Source: Aequorivita sublithincola DSM 14238 (GTDB lineage Bacteria > Bacteroidota > Bacteroidia > Flavobacteriales > Flavobacteriaceae). From it: a stretch of 64,000 bases of DNA. Both the position numbers and the translations under genes were made by a program. The notes beneath the pieces are model-generated. The model was not told the origin of the DNA. It searched no databases and saw only the letters and a list, made by a program, of their open reading frames with translations. Shown piece by piece: positions 34,819 to 45,349 of this stretch (position 1 is its first letter; the number at the start of each line of letters is the position of its first letter). Location: positions 2,011,001 through 2,075,000 of the forward strand of contig NC_018013.1 of NCBI RefSeq assembly GCF_000265385.1, read 5' to 3'.

Positions 34819-35286
34819 TTAACTTTTAAGTCTAACTCTCACTGTAAATCTTCCTCCAGAAACAACGTTTCCTCCGCCTTCAATTGCAAGAGAGAAATAT
34901 TCGCCTCTTGGATCTACAATAGATTTACCAAAACCAGTAACTGTGATTGATCCTAGTTGCTCGTTTGCAGGGATTGTCACAGTAGCATCAAAGCTAAAGT
35001 TTTCTGGATTAGTTGATACATATGGTGGATCTGCTACTTCTAAAATAGTAGGGATGACCACAACCTTAAATTCTCTATCTACATCAGCAATATCTGAAAC
35101 AAACAAAACATTATTAAAGGTTCTCTCTCTCTCACCGCCAACAACAATATTATTAACGTTATTGTCAACAGGACTTGTGAATCCAACCACAGTTTTGCGT
35201 TCTGCGTTGAAGTCATCGTAAGTTTCGCAAGAAACCGCGAACAAAGCTAATGCTACGAACGTAATTATTATATTTATTTTTTTCAT
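34819..35286 (-). CDS. Lipoprotein in a SusC/SusD operon, function unknown
   Basis: Protein of 155 residues with a lipoprotein signal (MKKINIIITFVALALFAVSC; Cys residue 20). The mature part is beta-rich and ends FTVRVRLKS; it resembles the Ig-like or DUF1735/DUF4843-type lipoproteins that accompany SusC/SusD pairs, but no family can be assigned firmly. It starts 21 bases after the end of the susD frame, so it is probably the third gene of the operon and may be a surface-exposed ligand-binding accessory. Confidence 0.72.
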   Translation of the reverse strand: MKKINIIITFVALALFAVSCETYDDFNAERKTVVGFTSPVDNNVNNIVVGGERERTFNNVLFVSDIADVDREFKVVVIPTILEVADPPYVSTNPENFSFDATVTIPANEQLGSITVTGFGKSIVDPRGEYFSLAIEGGGNVVSGGRFTVRVRLKS

Positions 35287-35307
35287 TTTGATAAAATTTT
35301 AGAATTA

Positions 35308-36741
35308 TTAATACCCAGGGTTTTGTTGCAAATTTGGATTTAAATCTGTCGCAGTTTGAGGAATTGGCAATTGGAATTTTGGATTTCCTACTGGTAAATT
35401 CTGTGCATCAGATGGAGTTCCACTTCCGTCTTTTAAATCACCAAAGCTACCACGTTCCACTGGAAGGCTCCATCGTTTCAAATCAAAGAAACGTTGAGAT
35501 TCGAAAGCAAATTCTAATCTTCTTTCAAGACGGATTGCATCACGAAGTGCATCGCCAGTTTCTCCACTTGGAGGAGTAGTATATCTTTTTGTTCTTATAG
35601 CATCTAAAGCAATGCGAGCAGGTCCTTCGTTTCCAAGGTTGTATTCTGCTTCAGCAATATTCATTTTTGCTTCTGCAGCGCGAAGAATTTTTATATCAAC
35701 ACGCCCTGGATTTTCTCCATCTTCTCTTGCAAACAATTTTTTGATTGCGTTAAACTGAAGTGCACCATTTCTAGCTTGTAAAGTGTAGGCATCTTTTCTG
35801 ATGTCATCATCAGCGAAAAGCTGAAAAAACGGATAAGAAACCACGTATTCTGGTACTAAAGTTAGTGTGCCGAATTGACTCCATGTTACTCAAGGAGTGA
35901 TGTCTAATCCAGGAGGATCTACATCAATCCAGAAAATTACTCCATCTTTGGATACATCTTCCCAAACACCTACAACAGTGTTTCTGGGAGCGATTGATGT
36001 AGTAACTTCGTTTGCAGCATCAATTGAATTTTGCCATTGACCCATATACAAGTAAGCACGTGATAAAAGAGTATTTACTGCGTCTTTATTAAAGCGACCT
36101 GCTGGAGCTGAAGCTGGAATGTCTACTAATGCTTCTTTAAGATCTGTTACAATCATATCGTAACTTTCAGCAACGGTTAATCTTGCAGGCTCAATAGTAT
36201 AGTCTGCTTTAGTTACATAGGCAATACCTAGGCTACCATTTGCATCTGCAGATTGAGTTGGCATTTTAGCAAAAAATGAGGCGATATCCATGTGGCCTAA
36301 GGCTCTTAGCGCTTTTGCTTCTGCTACGACTTTAGCTTTGTTGCTTCCGTCAAAATCCGCACTTTTTTCTATCAAGGTATTTGCGCGAAAAATCATTCTA
36401 TAAGCACTTTGATAAAGTCCGCTCAAAGGTTCGCTAGATGCAGAATATTGCCAGTTGTGCAATGTTCTTCTAGATCCTCTACCTTTTTGGGCAAAAGTAA
36501 CGTTGTCTGCCAATACATCTGGGGCGTCAAGCATCCCACCTGCATCACTTCCACCGTATAGTGAACCGGTGAATAGTGTTGAATAGATACCTCTCGTCGC
36601 GTTTTCAAAATCGGAAACTGTAATATAAGCTTGATCTGTTGCAAGCTCATCGAAAGGTATTTGTTCCAGTTCACCCTCACAAGAAGTTAAACCTCCAATG
36701 ATCAGTGTTAAGACTGCTATTTTATAAATTATTTTTTTCAT
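35308..36741 (-). pseudogene. SusD/RagB-family nutrient-binding lipoprotein, interrupted by one stop codon
   Basis: Surface lipoprotein that lids the SusC porin. The frame from 36741 has a lipoprotein signal (MKKIIYKIAVLTLIIGGLTSC), the SusD N-terminal region and TPR-like helices (RANTLIEK, EAKALRALGHMDIA, LLSRAYLYMGQW). It meets a TGA at 35892-35890. The next codon continues in the same frame through VTWSQFGTLTLVPEY to the typical SusD C-terminus (RLERRLEFAFESQRFFDLKRW, PIPQT, NPNLQQNPGY). The whole is 478 codons, a normal SusD length, so only the TGA is wrong. It is either a nonsense mutation or a sequence error. Confidence 0.88.
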
Positions 36742-36761
36742 TTTATAGGTTTTTTTTAGAA

Positions 36762-39700
36762 TTAGAAACTTACATCCAAACCAAATTGGAATGACTTAAC
36801 ATTTGGATAACTGTAAAGAGTTGCTTCCCCAGGAGCTACTGCATCAGCAAATGAAATAGTCTCTCCAGAAGAAAGTCCTACTTCTGGATCTCCCCAAAAT
36901 TTGGTAAACGTTAATAGGTTCTGCCCTTGTACATATAGTCTTAGGCTCTGTATTGGAGTTTTATCCAAAAATTCGCTAGGGAAATTGTATGAAAGAGTAA
37001 CATTACGCATACGTACGTAATCTCCTTTTTCCAAGAATCTGTCTGAGTTTACAGCTTGATCTACTGAAGCGTAAATTGGACTTGGCATTACACCAGTATC
37101 GCCAGGTTGTTGCCAGTAATTGAATGCGGTAACAGCTTGATTATCATCAACTGCTTGCCCATCAGACTCAGCATTAGATCTAACGAAGTTGTTTATCCAG
37201 TTTCCTGTTTTGAAAACGAAATCAGCTCTCAAACCAAAGCCTTTATAGCTAAAGTTAGTAAAGAAACCTCCTTCTTTATCAGCGATGGTTGACTTTCCTT
37301 GAAATACTCGGTTCTCACCTTCTGGAAGATCTTCAGCAAAATAAGTGTTACCATCTGCACCTAAAAATAAAGATTTTCCAGTTGCAGCATCAACTCCAGC
37401 ATAACGAACTAAATAGTGCTCATTAATTTTTCTACCTTCACTAAAGCGAATGTTATATGTGTTATCAGACGGAGTGAAATCTTCGTGATCTGGTAGTTCA
37501 ATTACTTCAGTATCTAAGAAGATTATGTTTCCTCCAAGAGTCCAAGTAAAATCATTAGTACGAACTATATCACCTTGTAAGGATATTTCAAGACCTTTAT
37601 TTTGGATTTCACCAATGTTTCCAGCAACACTTCCAGTTCCAGATTCATAAGCAGTAGGAACATTAAATAATAAGTCAGAAGTATTTCTAATGAAATAATC
37701 GGTAACACCTCTAAGACGTTTGTTGAAGAGGTTGAATTCTAAACCAACGTTAGCAGTAGTGGTAGTTTCCCACTTTAAGTTTGGACTTGCAATGTTTGAA
37801 GGAACTGAACTTGAACCACCTGGATAGAATCCGAATTCATTTGTTGCCTGAGGTGCATAACGACCAATTCCATTTCTGTTACCTACAGAACCGTAAGCTG
37901 CTCTAATTTTAAGATCATTTACAGCATCTACACCGAAAAAGTCCTCTTTAGCAACGTTCCATCCAATACTTCCACTATAGAAAGTACCGTATTGGAAATC
38001 AGCTCCAAAGTTAGAAGAACCATCACGACGTATAGATGCAGAAAGAAGATATTTTTCTTTATAATCATAATCTGCAAAAAGACCATAAGACACTAATGTC
38101 AATCTATTTCTGTTAGTGAATCCATCATTTAAATCTGCAGCACTAGTCTGTGTGCTCAACAAAGGAGAAGGGAAACCTGTGCTACGTACAAAAGTACGAT
38201 AGAACTCATTAAGGTTGTATTCATATAGACCCAAAACATTCAGGTTATGATTGTTTGAGTTTAATGTATAGTTTAAACGGTTACTGATGGTAAGGTCTAA
38301 TCTATCTTGTTGGTCATCAAACTTGTTACCAACGGGTGCGTTGTTCAAAATAATATCCAAAACACCTCCTGGCTTAGAATAACTTTCTCTCCTACGTAGT
38401 AAGTGGTTAACAGAAGTATTGAAACCATAGCTCCAGTTTTTCGATAATTTTACCAATGCATCTACACTAGCAAGTGTAACATTGTTAATGTCTGTAGATT
38501 TTTCAGTCTCAAGAGCTTTTCTTGTAGCGAAATCTCTGTGAGTTGGGTTGTAAGTAGGTTCTCCGTTGTTATCCAACAGTATTTCGCCGTCATCATCGTA
38601 TAAAAACTCGTTTTCATACTCGTTGGTAACGTAAATAGGTTGAAACGGGTTTTGAGTGTTGTTTCTATCTCTTGGTTCATCACTTGTAGAACGTGAATAC
38701 CCAACATTTACACCCATAGTCAACCATTCTTTAGCGTCAAAATTAACGTTCAAACGGGTTCCTAATCTTTCAAAACCATTGATTTTATCAATAATACCTG
38801 TGTTTTTATCGTGAGTTACAGAAAAGTAGTAATCTACTTTTTCACTACCTCCAGAAACAGAGACATTGTTGTTCTGAATTACACCTTCTTTAAGTATAAG
38901 GTCTGCCCAATCAGTTGTGCGAGCAAGTAATTTAGCGCGTTCTGGTGACCCAGGAGCTGTTTGTACCCCTGGTAATGAACCGGCTGCACCAACACCCAAA
39001 GCATACATTTCTGCTTCGTATTGCAATTTCTGCTCCGCGTTCATCAATGTAAAGTTTGGTTCTATTCTGGTTGTTGTTCCATAACGAGAGCTGTAACGGA
39101 TTACAGCATCTTTGTTTCTGTTACCGTTTTTTGTTGTGATTACTACAACCCCGTTTGCTCCACGAGAACCGTATCTAGCGGTTGTTGGGGCATCTTTTAG
39201 GATTGTAATGTTTTCAATATCCTCGTTAGGAATACTTGCAAGATCTTGCTCTCTAATAGGAGCGCCATCCACAATGTATAATGGTGAAGATGCACCTGCA
39301 ACAAGAGATCCAGTTCCACGAATACGAACAAAAGCTCCTTGTCCCGGCTTACCGTTTGCAGAAGTTACCTGTACACCAGCTGCCTTACCTTGAAGCATAT
39401 TATCTATACTTGTAGTTGGCGCCATTTGTGACAGTTCCGAAGCGGAAATAGATACAACGGCAGATGTTTGCACCGTTTGGTTTCGTGTAGAATACCCAGT
39501 TACTACAACTTCTTCAAGTGCCGCAGCATCTGGTTGTAAAGTAACATTAATTGAATTTTGAGCTCCTACTTTTACTTCCTTGGTAACAAAACCTACATAA
39601 CTAAAAGCAATTGCCTGACCCACATTTGCAGATATGGAATAATTTCCATCAAAATCTGTCTGTGTTCCAGAACTCGTGCCCTTGATTATTACGTTTGCAC

Positions 39701-39821
39701 CAGGCAATGGCAGACCTGTATCGTCCGTCACTGTACCTGTAATAGTTTTTTGCTGCGCGAAGGTAAGCTGCACAACTAACGCTAATATAAGCGTTAAAAT
39801 TCCACTAAACTTTGTTCTCAT
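36762..39821 (-). CDS. SusC/RagA-family TonB-dependent outer-membrane transporter
   Basis: Protein of 1019 residues that imports large ligands across the outer membrane with TonB energy. Domains in order: signal peptide (1-22), carboxypeptidase-regulatory-like domain (about 25-105, with GANVIIKGTSSGTQTDFDGN), TonB box region EEVVVTGY (103-110), plug (about 115-230, SPLYIVDGAPI and YGSRGANGVVVITTK) and a large barrel ending in FQFGLDVSF. It is the first gene of the operon, 20 bases ahead of susD. No glycoside hydrolase, peptidase or sensor gene is next to it, so the substrate cannot be inferred. Confidence 0.95.
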   Translation of the reverse strand: MRTKFSGILTLILALVVQLTFAQQKTITGTVTDDTGLPLPGANVIIKGTSSGTQTDFDGNYSISANVGQAIAFSYVGFVTKEVKVGAQNSINVTLQPDAAALEEVVVTGYSTRNQTVQTSAVVSISASELSQMAPTTSIDNMLQGKAAGVQVTSANGKPGQGAFVRIRGTGSLVAGASSPLYIVDGAPIREQDLASIPNEDIENITILKDAPTTARYGSRGANGVVVITTKNGNRNKDAVIRYSSRYGTTTRIEPNFTLMNAEQKLQYEAEMYALGVGAAGSLPGVQTAPGSPERAKLLARTTDWADLILKEGVIQNNNVSVSGGSEKVDYYFSVTHDKNTGIIDKINGFERLGTRLNVNFDAKEWLTMGVNVGYSRSTSDEPRDRNNTQNPFQPIYVTNEYENEFLYDDDGEILLDNNGEPTYNPTHRDFATRKALETEKSTDINNVTLASVDALVKLSKNWSYGFNTSVNHLLRRRESYSKPGGVLDIILNNAPVGNKFDDQQDRLDLTISNRLNYTLNSNNHNLNVLGLYEYNLNEFYRTFVRSTGFPSPLLSTQTSAADLNDGFTNRNRLTLVSYGLFADYDYKEKYLLSASIRRDGSSNFGADFQYGTFYSGSIGWNVAKEDFFGVDAVNDLKIRAAYGSVGNRNGIGRYAPQATNEFGFYPGGSSSVPSNIASPNLKWETTTTANVGLEFNLFNKRLRGVTDYFIRNTSDLLFNVPTAYESGTGSVAGNIGEIQNKGLEISLQGDIVRTNDFTWTLGGNIIFLDTEVIELPDHEDFTPSDNTYNIRFSEGRKINEHYLVRYAGVDAATGKSLFLGADGNTYFAEDLPEGENRVFQGKSTIADKEGGFFTNFSYKGFGLRADFVFKTGNWINNFVRSNAESDGQAVDDNQAVTAFNYWQQPGDTGVMPSPIYASVDQAVNSDRFLEKGDYVRMRNVTLSYNFPSEFLDKTPIQSLRLYVQGQNLLTFTKFWGDPEVGLSSGETISFADAVAPGEATLYSYPNVKSFQFGLDVSF

Positions 39822-39941
39822 TTTTATAAATTATTTGAATTAGCCAACGGCAAAAATCATAATAAAAAGTTAATTACACAAGTATTTGCTCCCAATTTTT
39901 AAGTTTTATTTAGGATTCTTAAAGGGTTTGGACGTAATATT

Positions 39942-41639
39942 TTAAAATTTTGAGGAAACACTGATGTGTATCTTGGTATTTGAGAAACTGAAGTTTTGGT
40001 TTTCTGTGTTTCCATTAGCCACATTAAATTTGAATAATCCCGCTTTGGTATTGAGTCCAATGCCCACCCCGAAGCTATAGAGGTTTTGTTTTAGTTTAAG
40101 TGTTTCGTTTTCAAAATAGGCGAAGTCAATTATACTGTGTAGATAAACCCCTTCATTAAATTGGTATCTGTACTCGGTGTTAACTACGGAAAAAAACGAA
40201 GCATCAATGCTGTTCTCGTTAAAACCACGAATACTGTTTATGCCTCCAAATCGAAAAAGTTCATTCACCAAATAACTATCACTCACTAATATACTTGTGC
40301 TATTTTGCACGAATATTGAATTTTTAAAGTTCAAATTAAATATATTGCTTAATAAGCCTTCCAAGCGAACTTGGTTTTCCGTTATGGAATCATTCTTACG
40401 GGAGCCAACTCCGCCGTCCAATGATAAAATGGTTTTAATTGGAAAAAGTTTTTTGTTTTGTGTTTTAAGGTAAGTGCCGCCAGCGATTAAAAAGTTAGAC
40501 TTGAAATCTTCAACAGGAGATCCAGCCACTGCGTTATCTAAGAGGTTGCTAGAATCGTAACCTTTATAGCCAAGATAAATTGTAGACTTTGGGTTTATTT
40601 GGTATGTTGCTCTTAGTTGTTGTTCTGTAGTGATAAAGGTACTGTCTCTCTTAAAAATTTTTAGCTCACCGCTTAAACCAATAGGGCTTTTAAACAAATA
40701 TGGTAAAGTTGCTTTTACTCTAAAGTTTACTTGCTCTTTACCGTCAGATTTATAGTTCAGCAATAATTGCTCGCCAAAATTAAGGTTATTATTGAGTTCT
40801 AGATTTAGATAACCATTGAAAGTGAGTTTCTGTGTTTCTTCATCTGTTGCAAAACCGATTATTCCGTCAAATAGATTGTTGTTCTGTTTTTCTAGATAGA
40901 AATAGACGGTTGTTGAGTCTTTTCTGAAAAGTGCTTCTGGTGGTTTTATGGCTGAAACAAAACCTAAGCTATTTAGATTTTCATTTTGCTCCACTAATTT
41001 CTTTTGATTGAATACCTCACCTTTTTTTATACCGGCGTAATATTTAAGAAAAGATCTCGGGAATTTTTCATAACCTTTCACGGCTATGGAATCTACATTT
41101 CTAAAGTTTCCATTATCAACTAAAAGTGTTGCCGATAAATTATTGTTTTCGTCTTTTTCAAATTCACTTAGCCTTAAACGAGCAAATGCATTTCCTTTTT
41201 GGTTGCGAAGCGTTGTAAGTTTCCTTAGTGAATTTGGAATAGCTTCAAAAGGAAGAGTAAAGTAGGTGTCGGTAATTTCGGAAGCAACGCGTTGCAATTC
41301 TTTTTTGCTGAAATCTTCTTCTGAATAGAAAATGCTTATTTCATTGTATTTTTTTCCGAGGAAGAAATCTGCTATGTAGCTACTATCATTTTCTTTTTGC
41401 AGCTGAAGCAGTTCACTTTCAATAAAACCCATCCGTTGCATTTTTAAATAAAGCGTATCGGTTTCCTTTTTAAGTGAAAGGAGATCTTTGAAAGAAGTGT
41501 TCATTTGCAACGAGTCTTTCATCGCTTGCGAAACCGGTCTTTCTGCTTTGACGGAAAGGGTGAGTTCCTGCGCATTCATTCCAAAGAAAAAACAGGTATA
41601 TATATTAAGGTATAGAGAAGTGTATAGATATTTTTTCAA
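39942..41639 (-). CDS. BamA/TamA-like outer-membrane protein with POTRA-like region
   Basis: Protein of 565 residues with a signal peptide ending near GMNA. Residues 30-165 are mostly helical and strand-mixed without known motif, about 170-250 contain a POTRA-like unit (SIAVKGYEKFPRSFLKYYAGIKKGEVFN), and the remainder is a barrel. The Omp85 signature RFGGINSIRGFNENS is near residue 460, and the last residue is Phe, as required for barrel insertion. It may help secrete or assemble surface proteins. The single POTRA-like unit is fewer than the five of BamA, so it is not the main BamA. Confidence 0.82.
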   Translation of the reverse strand: MKKYLYTSLYLNIYTCFFFGMNAQELTLSVKAERPVSQAMKDSLQMNTSFKDLLSLKKETDTLYLKMQRMGFIESELLQLQKENDSSYIADFFLGKKYNEISIFYSEEDFSKKELQRVASEITDTYFTLPFEAIPNSLRKLTTLRNQKGNAFARLRLSEFEKDENNNLSATLLVDNGNFRNVDSIAVKGYEKFPRSFLKYYAGIKKGEVFNQKKLVEQNENLNSLGFVSAIKPPEALFRKDSTTVYFYLEKQNNNLFDGIIGFATDEETQKLTFNGYLNLELNNNLNFGEQLLLNYKSDGKEQVNFRVKATLPYLFKSPIGLSGELKIFKRDSTFITTEQQLRATYQINPKSTIYLGYKGYDSSNLLDNAVAGSPVEDFKSNFLIAGGTYLKTQNKKLFPIKTILSLDGGVGSRKNDSITENQVRLEGLLSNIFNLNFKNSIFVQNSTSILVSDSYLVNELFRFGGINSIRGFNENSIDASFFSVVNTEYRYQFNEGVYLHSIIDFAYFENETLKLKQNLYSFGVGIGLNTKAGLFKFNVANGNTENQNFSFSNTKIHISVSSKF

Positions 41640-41741
41640 AAAAGGAGTGTTATTAGCGTTGTAAATCTAACGTTTCATCTTGGTGTTTTATGTTCAAAGT
41701 AAAAAAATATTAAAAGTATGCTGAAAATTAATTCAGTATGG

Positions 41742-41772
41742 TTTGATTAATAGAAAAAAAATTCTACATTTG
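41742..41772 (+). promoter_or_regulatory. Promoter of the rpsL ribosomal cluster
   Basis: TTTG at 41742-41745 and TACATTTG at 41765-41772 match the Bacteroidetes -33 and -7 elements with a 19-base spacer. This is the best promoter match in the window and lies 56 bases before the rpsL ATG. Confidence 0.85.
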
Positions 41773-41775
41773 CAT

Positions 41776-41803
41776 CCCCTAAAAATAGGGGTGTTTTATT
41801 TTT
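41776..41803 (+). promoter_or_regulatory. Hairpin at the 5' end of the rpsL transcript
   Basis: CCCCTA, loop AAAA, TAGGGG, then a T-rich run TGTTTTATTTTT. It starts four bases after the -7 box, so it would form the very 5' end of the mRNA. It may stabilise the message or act as an early terminator. Confidence 0.6.
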
Positions 41804-41827
41804 AAACAGTAATAATACATATTTTAT

Positions 41828-42202
41828 ATGCCAACAATTTCACAATTAGTACGTAAAGGAAGGACCAAAATAACCAAGAAGAGTAAATCGGTTGCTTTGG
41901 ATTCGTGCCCACAACGTCGTGGTGTTTGTACGCGTGTATATACTACTACACCTAAGAAGCCTAACTCTGCAATGCGAAAAGTTGCAAGGGTAAGACTTAC
42001 AAACGGTAAGGAAGTAAACGCATACATCCCAGGCGAAGGTCACAATCTCCAAGAGCACTCGATAGTATTGGTTAGAGGTGGAAGGGTAAAAGATTTGCCA
42101 GGAGTTAGGTATCACATTGTTCGTGGAGCGTTAGACACCGCAGGTGTTGCCGGCCGCACGCAACGTAGATCTAAGTACGGAGCAAAACGCCCTAAAAAGT
42201 AG
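41828..42202 (+). CDS. rpsL: 30S ribosomal protein S12
   Basis: Decoding-centre protein of 124 residues. The TPKKPNSA loop carries wild-type lysines (43 and 44) and GGRVKDLPG carries Lys88, so the common streptomycin-resistance substitutions are absent. First gene of a cluster that runs to rplQ. The following 90 bases contain two inverted repeats before rpsG. Confidence 0.99.
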   Translation: MPTISQLVRKGRTKITKKSKSVALDSCPQRRGVCTRVYTTTPKKPNSAMRKVARVRLTNGKEVNAYIPGEGHNLQEHSIVLVRGGRVKDLPGVRYHIVRGALDTAGVAGRTQRRSKYGAKRPKK

Positions 42203-42276
42203 AAACGCAATGCTTGCGTTTTAAGAAAAATGAAAACGGGTTAATCATTAATTGTACGCACAATTAATATTTAACC
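42203..42276 (+). promoter_or_regulatory. Structured rpsL-rpsG intercistronic region
   Basis: Two hairpins are visible. AAACGCAA/TTGCGTTT (42203-42221) begins right after the rpsL stop. GGTTAA + ATTAATTGT, loop ACGC, ACAATTAAT + TTAACC occupies 42239-42276 with a small internal loop. In E. coli, S7 binds the rpsL-rpsG intercistronic RNA to control its own synthesis; this region is in the same place, but no sequence similarity is claimed. Confidence 0.5.
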
Positions 42277-42292
42277 ATTAACAAAACAACAA

Positions 42293-42769
42293 ATGAGAAA
42301 AAGACAGGCCAAGAAAAGACCCCTTTTGCCAGATCCAAGGTTTAACGACCAGTTGGTTACACGTTTCGTAAACAACATGATGTGGGATGGAAAAAAGAGT
42401 GTGGCTTTCAAAGTTTTCTATGATGCTATTGACATTGTGGATGAAAAGAAACAAGACGACGAAAAAACTGCGTTGGAGCTTTGGAAAGAAGCACTTTCCA
42501 ATGTTATGCCTCACGTAGAGGTTCGTAGCCGTAGAGTTGGTGGGGCAACCTTCCAAATACCTATGCAAATTCGTCCAGACCGTAAAATTGCAACCGCAAT
42601 GAAATGGTTAATTAACTATTCAAGAAAAAGAAACGAGAAGTCCATGGCCGCAAAACTTGCAGGTGAGATTCTTGCTGCTGCCAAAGAAGAAGGCGCTGCT
42701 GTTAAGAAACGTATGGATACTCACAAAATGGCAGAAGCTAACAAAGCATTCTCACATTTCAGATTCTAA
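42293..42769 (+). CDS. rpsG: 30S ribosomal protein S7
   Basis: Primary assembly protein of the 30S head that binds the 3' major domain of 16S rRNA. It has 158 residues of normal length with the [10 protein letters not shown]-terminus and the conserved [16 protein letters not shown] and AIRW-equivalent AMKWLI segments. It lies three bases before fusA. Confidence 0.99.
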   Translation: MRKRQAKKRPLLPDPRFNDQLVTRFVNNMMWDGKKSVAFKVFYDAIDIVDEKKQDDEKTALELWKEALSNVMPHVEVRSRRVGGATFQIPMQIRPDRKIATAMKWLINYSRKRNEKSMAAKLAGEILAAAKEEGAAVKKRMDTHKMAEANKAFSHFRF

Positions 42770-42772
42770 AAA

Positions 42773-44911
42773 ATGGCACAAAGAGATTTAAAATACACAA
42801 GAAATATCGGGATTGCTGCGCATATTGATGCTGGTAAAACCACAACTACAGAGCGTATCCTTTTTTATACAGGGGTAAGCCATAAACTTGGAGAGGTTCA
42901 CGATGGAGCCGCAACTATGGACTGGATGGAGCAAGAACAGGAGCGTGGTATTACCATTACTTCAGCGGCTACTACTTGTATATGGAAGTTTCCAATGGAA
43001 AATGCTGAGCCTACTCCAGAAACAAAAGATTATAACTTTAATATTATTGACACTCCTGGTCACGTGGATTTTACCGTTGAGGTAAATCGCTCACTTAGGA
43101 TTCTTGATGGATTAGTGTTCTTGTTTAGTGCGGTAGATGGTGTAGAGCCACAGTCTGAAACTAACTGGAGACTTGCGGATAATTATAAAGTACCTCGTAT
43201 TGGTTTCGTTAACAAAATGGACCGTTCAGGAGCTAACTTTTTAGCTGTTTGTCAACAAGTAAAAGATATGTTAGGTTCCAACGCGGTGCCAATCGTATTG
43301 AATATTGGTGATGAAGCAGACTTCAGAGGAATAGTAGATTTGGTGAAAAACCGAGCCATTATTTTTCACGATGAATCATTCGGTGCTACTTTTGATGTTG
43401 TGCCAATTCCTGAAGATTTGAAAGCTGAGGTTAAAGAATTGCGTGGCAAATTAATTGAAGAGGTTGCTGCTTACGATGAAAATCTGCTTGAAAAATATAT
43501 GGAGGATGAAGATTCCATAACTGAAGATGAAATCCACGCTGCACTTCGTGCTGCCGTTATGGATATGTCTATAATTCCAATGGTATGTGGTTCTTCATTT
43601 AAAAATAAAGGTGTTCAGTTTCTTTTAGATGCTGTATGTCGTTACTTACCAGCTCCAACCGACAAAGAAGGTATTATAGGTATTAACCCTGATACTGATA
43701 AAGAAGAAATACGTAGACCAGATGTTAAGGAGCCTTTCGCGGCACTAGCATTTAAGATTGCAACAGATCCTTTTGTAGGTCGCTTGGCTTTCTTCCGCGT
43801 TTACTCTGGTCATTTGGATGCAGGTTCTTACATTTTGAACAACCGTTCAGGAAAAAAAGAACGAATTTCTCGTATCTACCAAATGCACGCTAACAAACAA
43901 AATGCTATCGATTTTATTGAAGCAGGAGATATTGGAGCAGCAGTTGGATTTAAGGATATTAAGACGGGTGACACCATGACTGATGAAAAACATCCTATTG
44001 TTTTGGAGAGTATGGACTTCCCAGATCCAGTTATTGGTATTGCTGTGGAGCCTAAAACAAAAGTTGATGTTGATAAATTAGGTATGGCTCTGTCAAAATT
44101 GGCAGAAGAAGACCCAACATTCCAAGTGCGTACAGACGAAGCTTCTGGGCAAACTATTATTTCAGGAATGGGAGAGCTTCACTTAGATGTTCTTATAGAT
44201 CGTTTACGTCGTGAATTCAAAGTTGAAGTAAATCAAGGTCAGCCTCAGGTTGAATATAAAGAAGCAGTAACAAAAACTGCAGATCATAGAGAAGTTTACA
44301 AAAAGCAATCTGGTGGTCGTGGTAAATTTGCTGATATTGTATTTACTTTGGGTCCAGTAGATGAAGAAGATGCTAAAGAAGGTCTTGTATTTGTTAACGC
44401 TGTAAAAGGTGGTAACGTGCCAAAAGAATTTATTCCTTCAGTTGAAAAAGGTTTCAAACAAGCAATGATCAATGGTCCACTTGCAGGTTTTGAAGTTGAT
44501 AGTATGAAGGTTACTTTAAAAGATGGATCTTTCCACCCTGTGGATTCTGATGCATTATCTTTTGAGCTGGCTGCAAAAATTGGTTTCAAAGAAGTTGCCA
44601 AAAAAGCAGGAGCTGTAATTATGGAGCCTATTATGAAAATAGAGGTAATTACTCCAGAAGAAAACATGGGTGATATTGTTGGTGACCTTAACCGTCGTCG
44701 TGGTACCATCACTAACATGGGTGACCGTGCAGGAGCAAAAGTAATAAAAGGTGAAGTGCCTCTTTCTGAAATGTTCGGTTATGTAACCACTTTAAGAACA
44801 TTATCATCAGGCCGTGCAACTTCAACTATGGAATTTTCACACTACGCTCAAACACCTTCAAATATTTCTGAAGATGTAATAGCAAAAGCAAGAGGAACCG
44901 CTAACGAATAA
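42773..44911 (+). CDS. fusA: Translation elongation factor G
   Basis: GTPase that drives translocation on the ribosome. It has 712 residues: G1 AHIDAGKTT (16-24), switch [10 protein letters not shown]3 DTPGHVDF, G4 NKMDRSG, then domains II to V ending in the ELSHYAQT-like segment [16 protein letters not shown]. All functional motifs are intact. Only one EF-G is in the window, in its usual place between rpsG and rpsJ. Confidence 0.99.
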   Translation: MAQRDLKYTRNIGIAAHIDAGKTTTTERILFYTGVSHKLGEVHDGAATMDWMEQEQERGITITSAATTCIWKFPMENAEPTPETKDYNFNIIDTPGHVDFTVEVNRSLRILDGLVFLFSAVDGVEPQSETNWRLADNYKVPRIGFVNKMDRSGANFLAVCQQVKDMLGSNAVPIVLNIGDEADFRGIVDLVKNRAIIFHDESFGATFDVVPIPEDLKAEVKELRGKLIEEVAAYDENLLEKYMEDEDSITEDEIHAALRAAVMDMSIIPMVCGSSFKNKGVQFLLDAVCRYLPAPTDKEGIIGINPDTDKEEIRRPDVKEPFAALAFKIATDPFVGRLAFFRVYSGHLDAGSYILNNRSGKKERISRIYQMHANKQNAIDFIEAGDIGAAVGFKDIKTGDTMTDEKHPIVLESMDFPDPVIGIAVEPKTKVDVDKLGMALSKLAEEDPTFQVRTDEASGQTIISGMGELHLDVLIDRLRREFKVEVNQGQPQVEYKEAVTKTADHREVYKKQSGGRGKFADIVFTLGPVDEEDAKEGLVFVNAVKGGNVPKEFIPSVEKGFKQAMINGPLAGFEVDSMKVTLKDGSFHPVDSDALSFELAAKIGFKEVAKKAGAVIMEPIMKIEVITPEENMGDIVGDLNRRRGTITNMGDRAGAKVIKGEVPLSEMFGYVTTLRTLSSGRATSTMEFSHYAQTPSNISEDVIAKARGTANE

Positions 44912-44922
44912 TAATTTCAGCA

Positions 44923-45228
44923 ATGAGTCAAAAAATAAGAATTAAACTAAAATCTTACGATCACAATTTGGTGGATAAATCTGCTGAAAAAATCGTTAAG
45001 ACCGTAAAGAGTACTGGAGCTGTAGTAACAGGACCAATTCCTTTACCAACACATAAAAAAATATTTACAGTATTACGTTCTCCACACGTGAACAAGAAAA
45101 GTAGAGAACAATTCCAATTAAGTTCATACAAAAGACTTTTGGATATCTACAGTTCTTCTTCAAAAACAATTGACGCTCTAATGAAATTGGAGTTGCCAAG
45201 TGGTGTAGAAGTAGAGATTAAAGTATAA
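44923..45228 (+). CDS. rpsJ: 30S ribosomal protein S10
   Basis: S10 of 101 residues ([18 protein letters not shown] at the start, [11 protein letters not shown] at the end), part of the 30S head and the NusE partner of NusB in antitermination. It is separated from rplC by an unusual 248-base gap with two palindromes and a terminator-like stem. Confidence 0.99.
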   Translation: MSQKIRIKLKSYDHNLVDKSAEKIVKTVKSTGAVVTGPIPLPTHKKIFTVLRSPHVNKKSREQFQLSSYKRLLDIYSSSSKTIDALMKLELPSGVEVEIKV

Positions 45229-45248
45229 ATTCCCGCGAAGGCGGGAAT
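45229..45248. repeat. Intergenic palindrome ATTCCCGC
   Basis: ATTCCCGC, loop GAAG, GCGGGAAT: a perfect 8-bp stem directly after the rpsJ stop, with no T-run. Confidence 0.85.
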
Positions 45249-45279
45249 CTCATCGAGCCATTGACTGGCCATCGAAGAG

Positions 45280-45299
45280 ACCCCTGCCTTTGCAGGGGT
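45280..45299. repeat. Intergenic palindrome ACCCCTGC
   Basis: ACCCCTGC, loop CTTT, GCAGGGGT: a perfect 8-bp stem, same arm and loop sizes as the palindrome at 45229 but a different sequence. Confidence 0.85.
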
Positions 45300-45349
45300 G
45301 GAAATGTCCTCAACGATGGTTGTGGAAAAACGGAAAACAAAATAACATT

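Noticed and set aside
35844..35892. Frameshift in susD
   Set aside because: The distance between the stop and the downstream frame is a multiple of three and the reading continues in frame, so this is a nonsense codon and not an indel.
36762..41639. Complete polysaccharide utilisation locus
   Set aside because: Only susC, a broken susD and a lipoprotein are present; no carbohydrate-active enzyme or regulator is adjacent.
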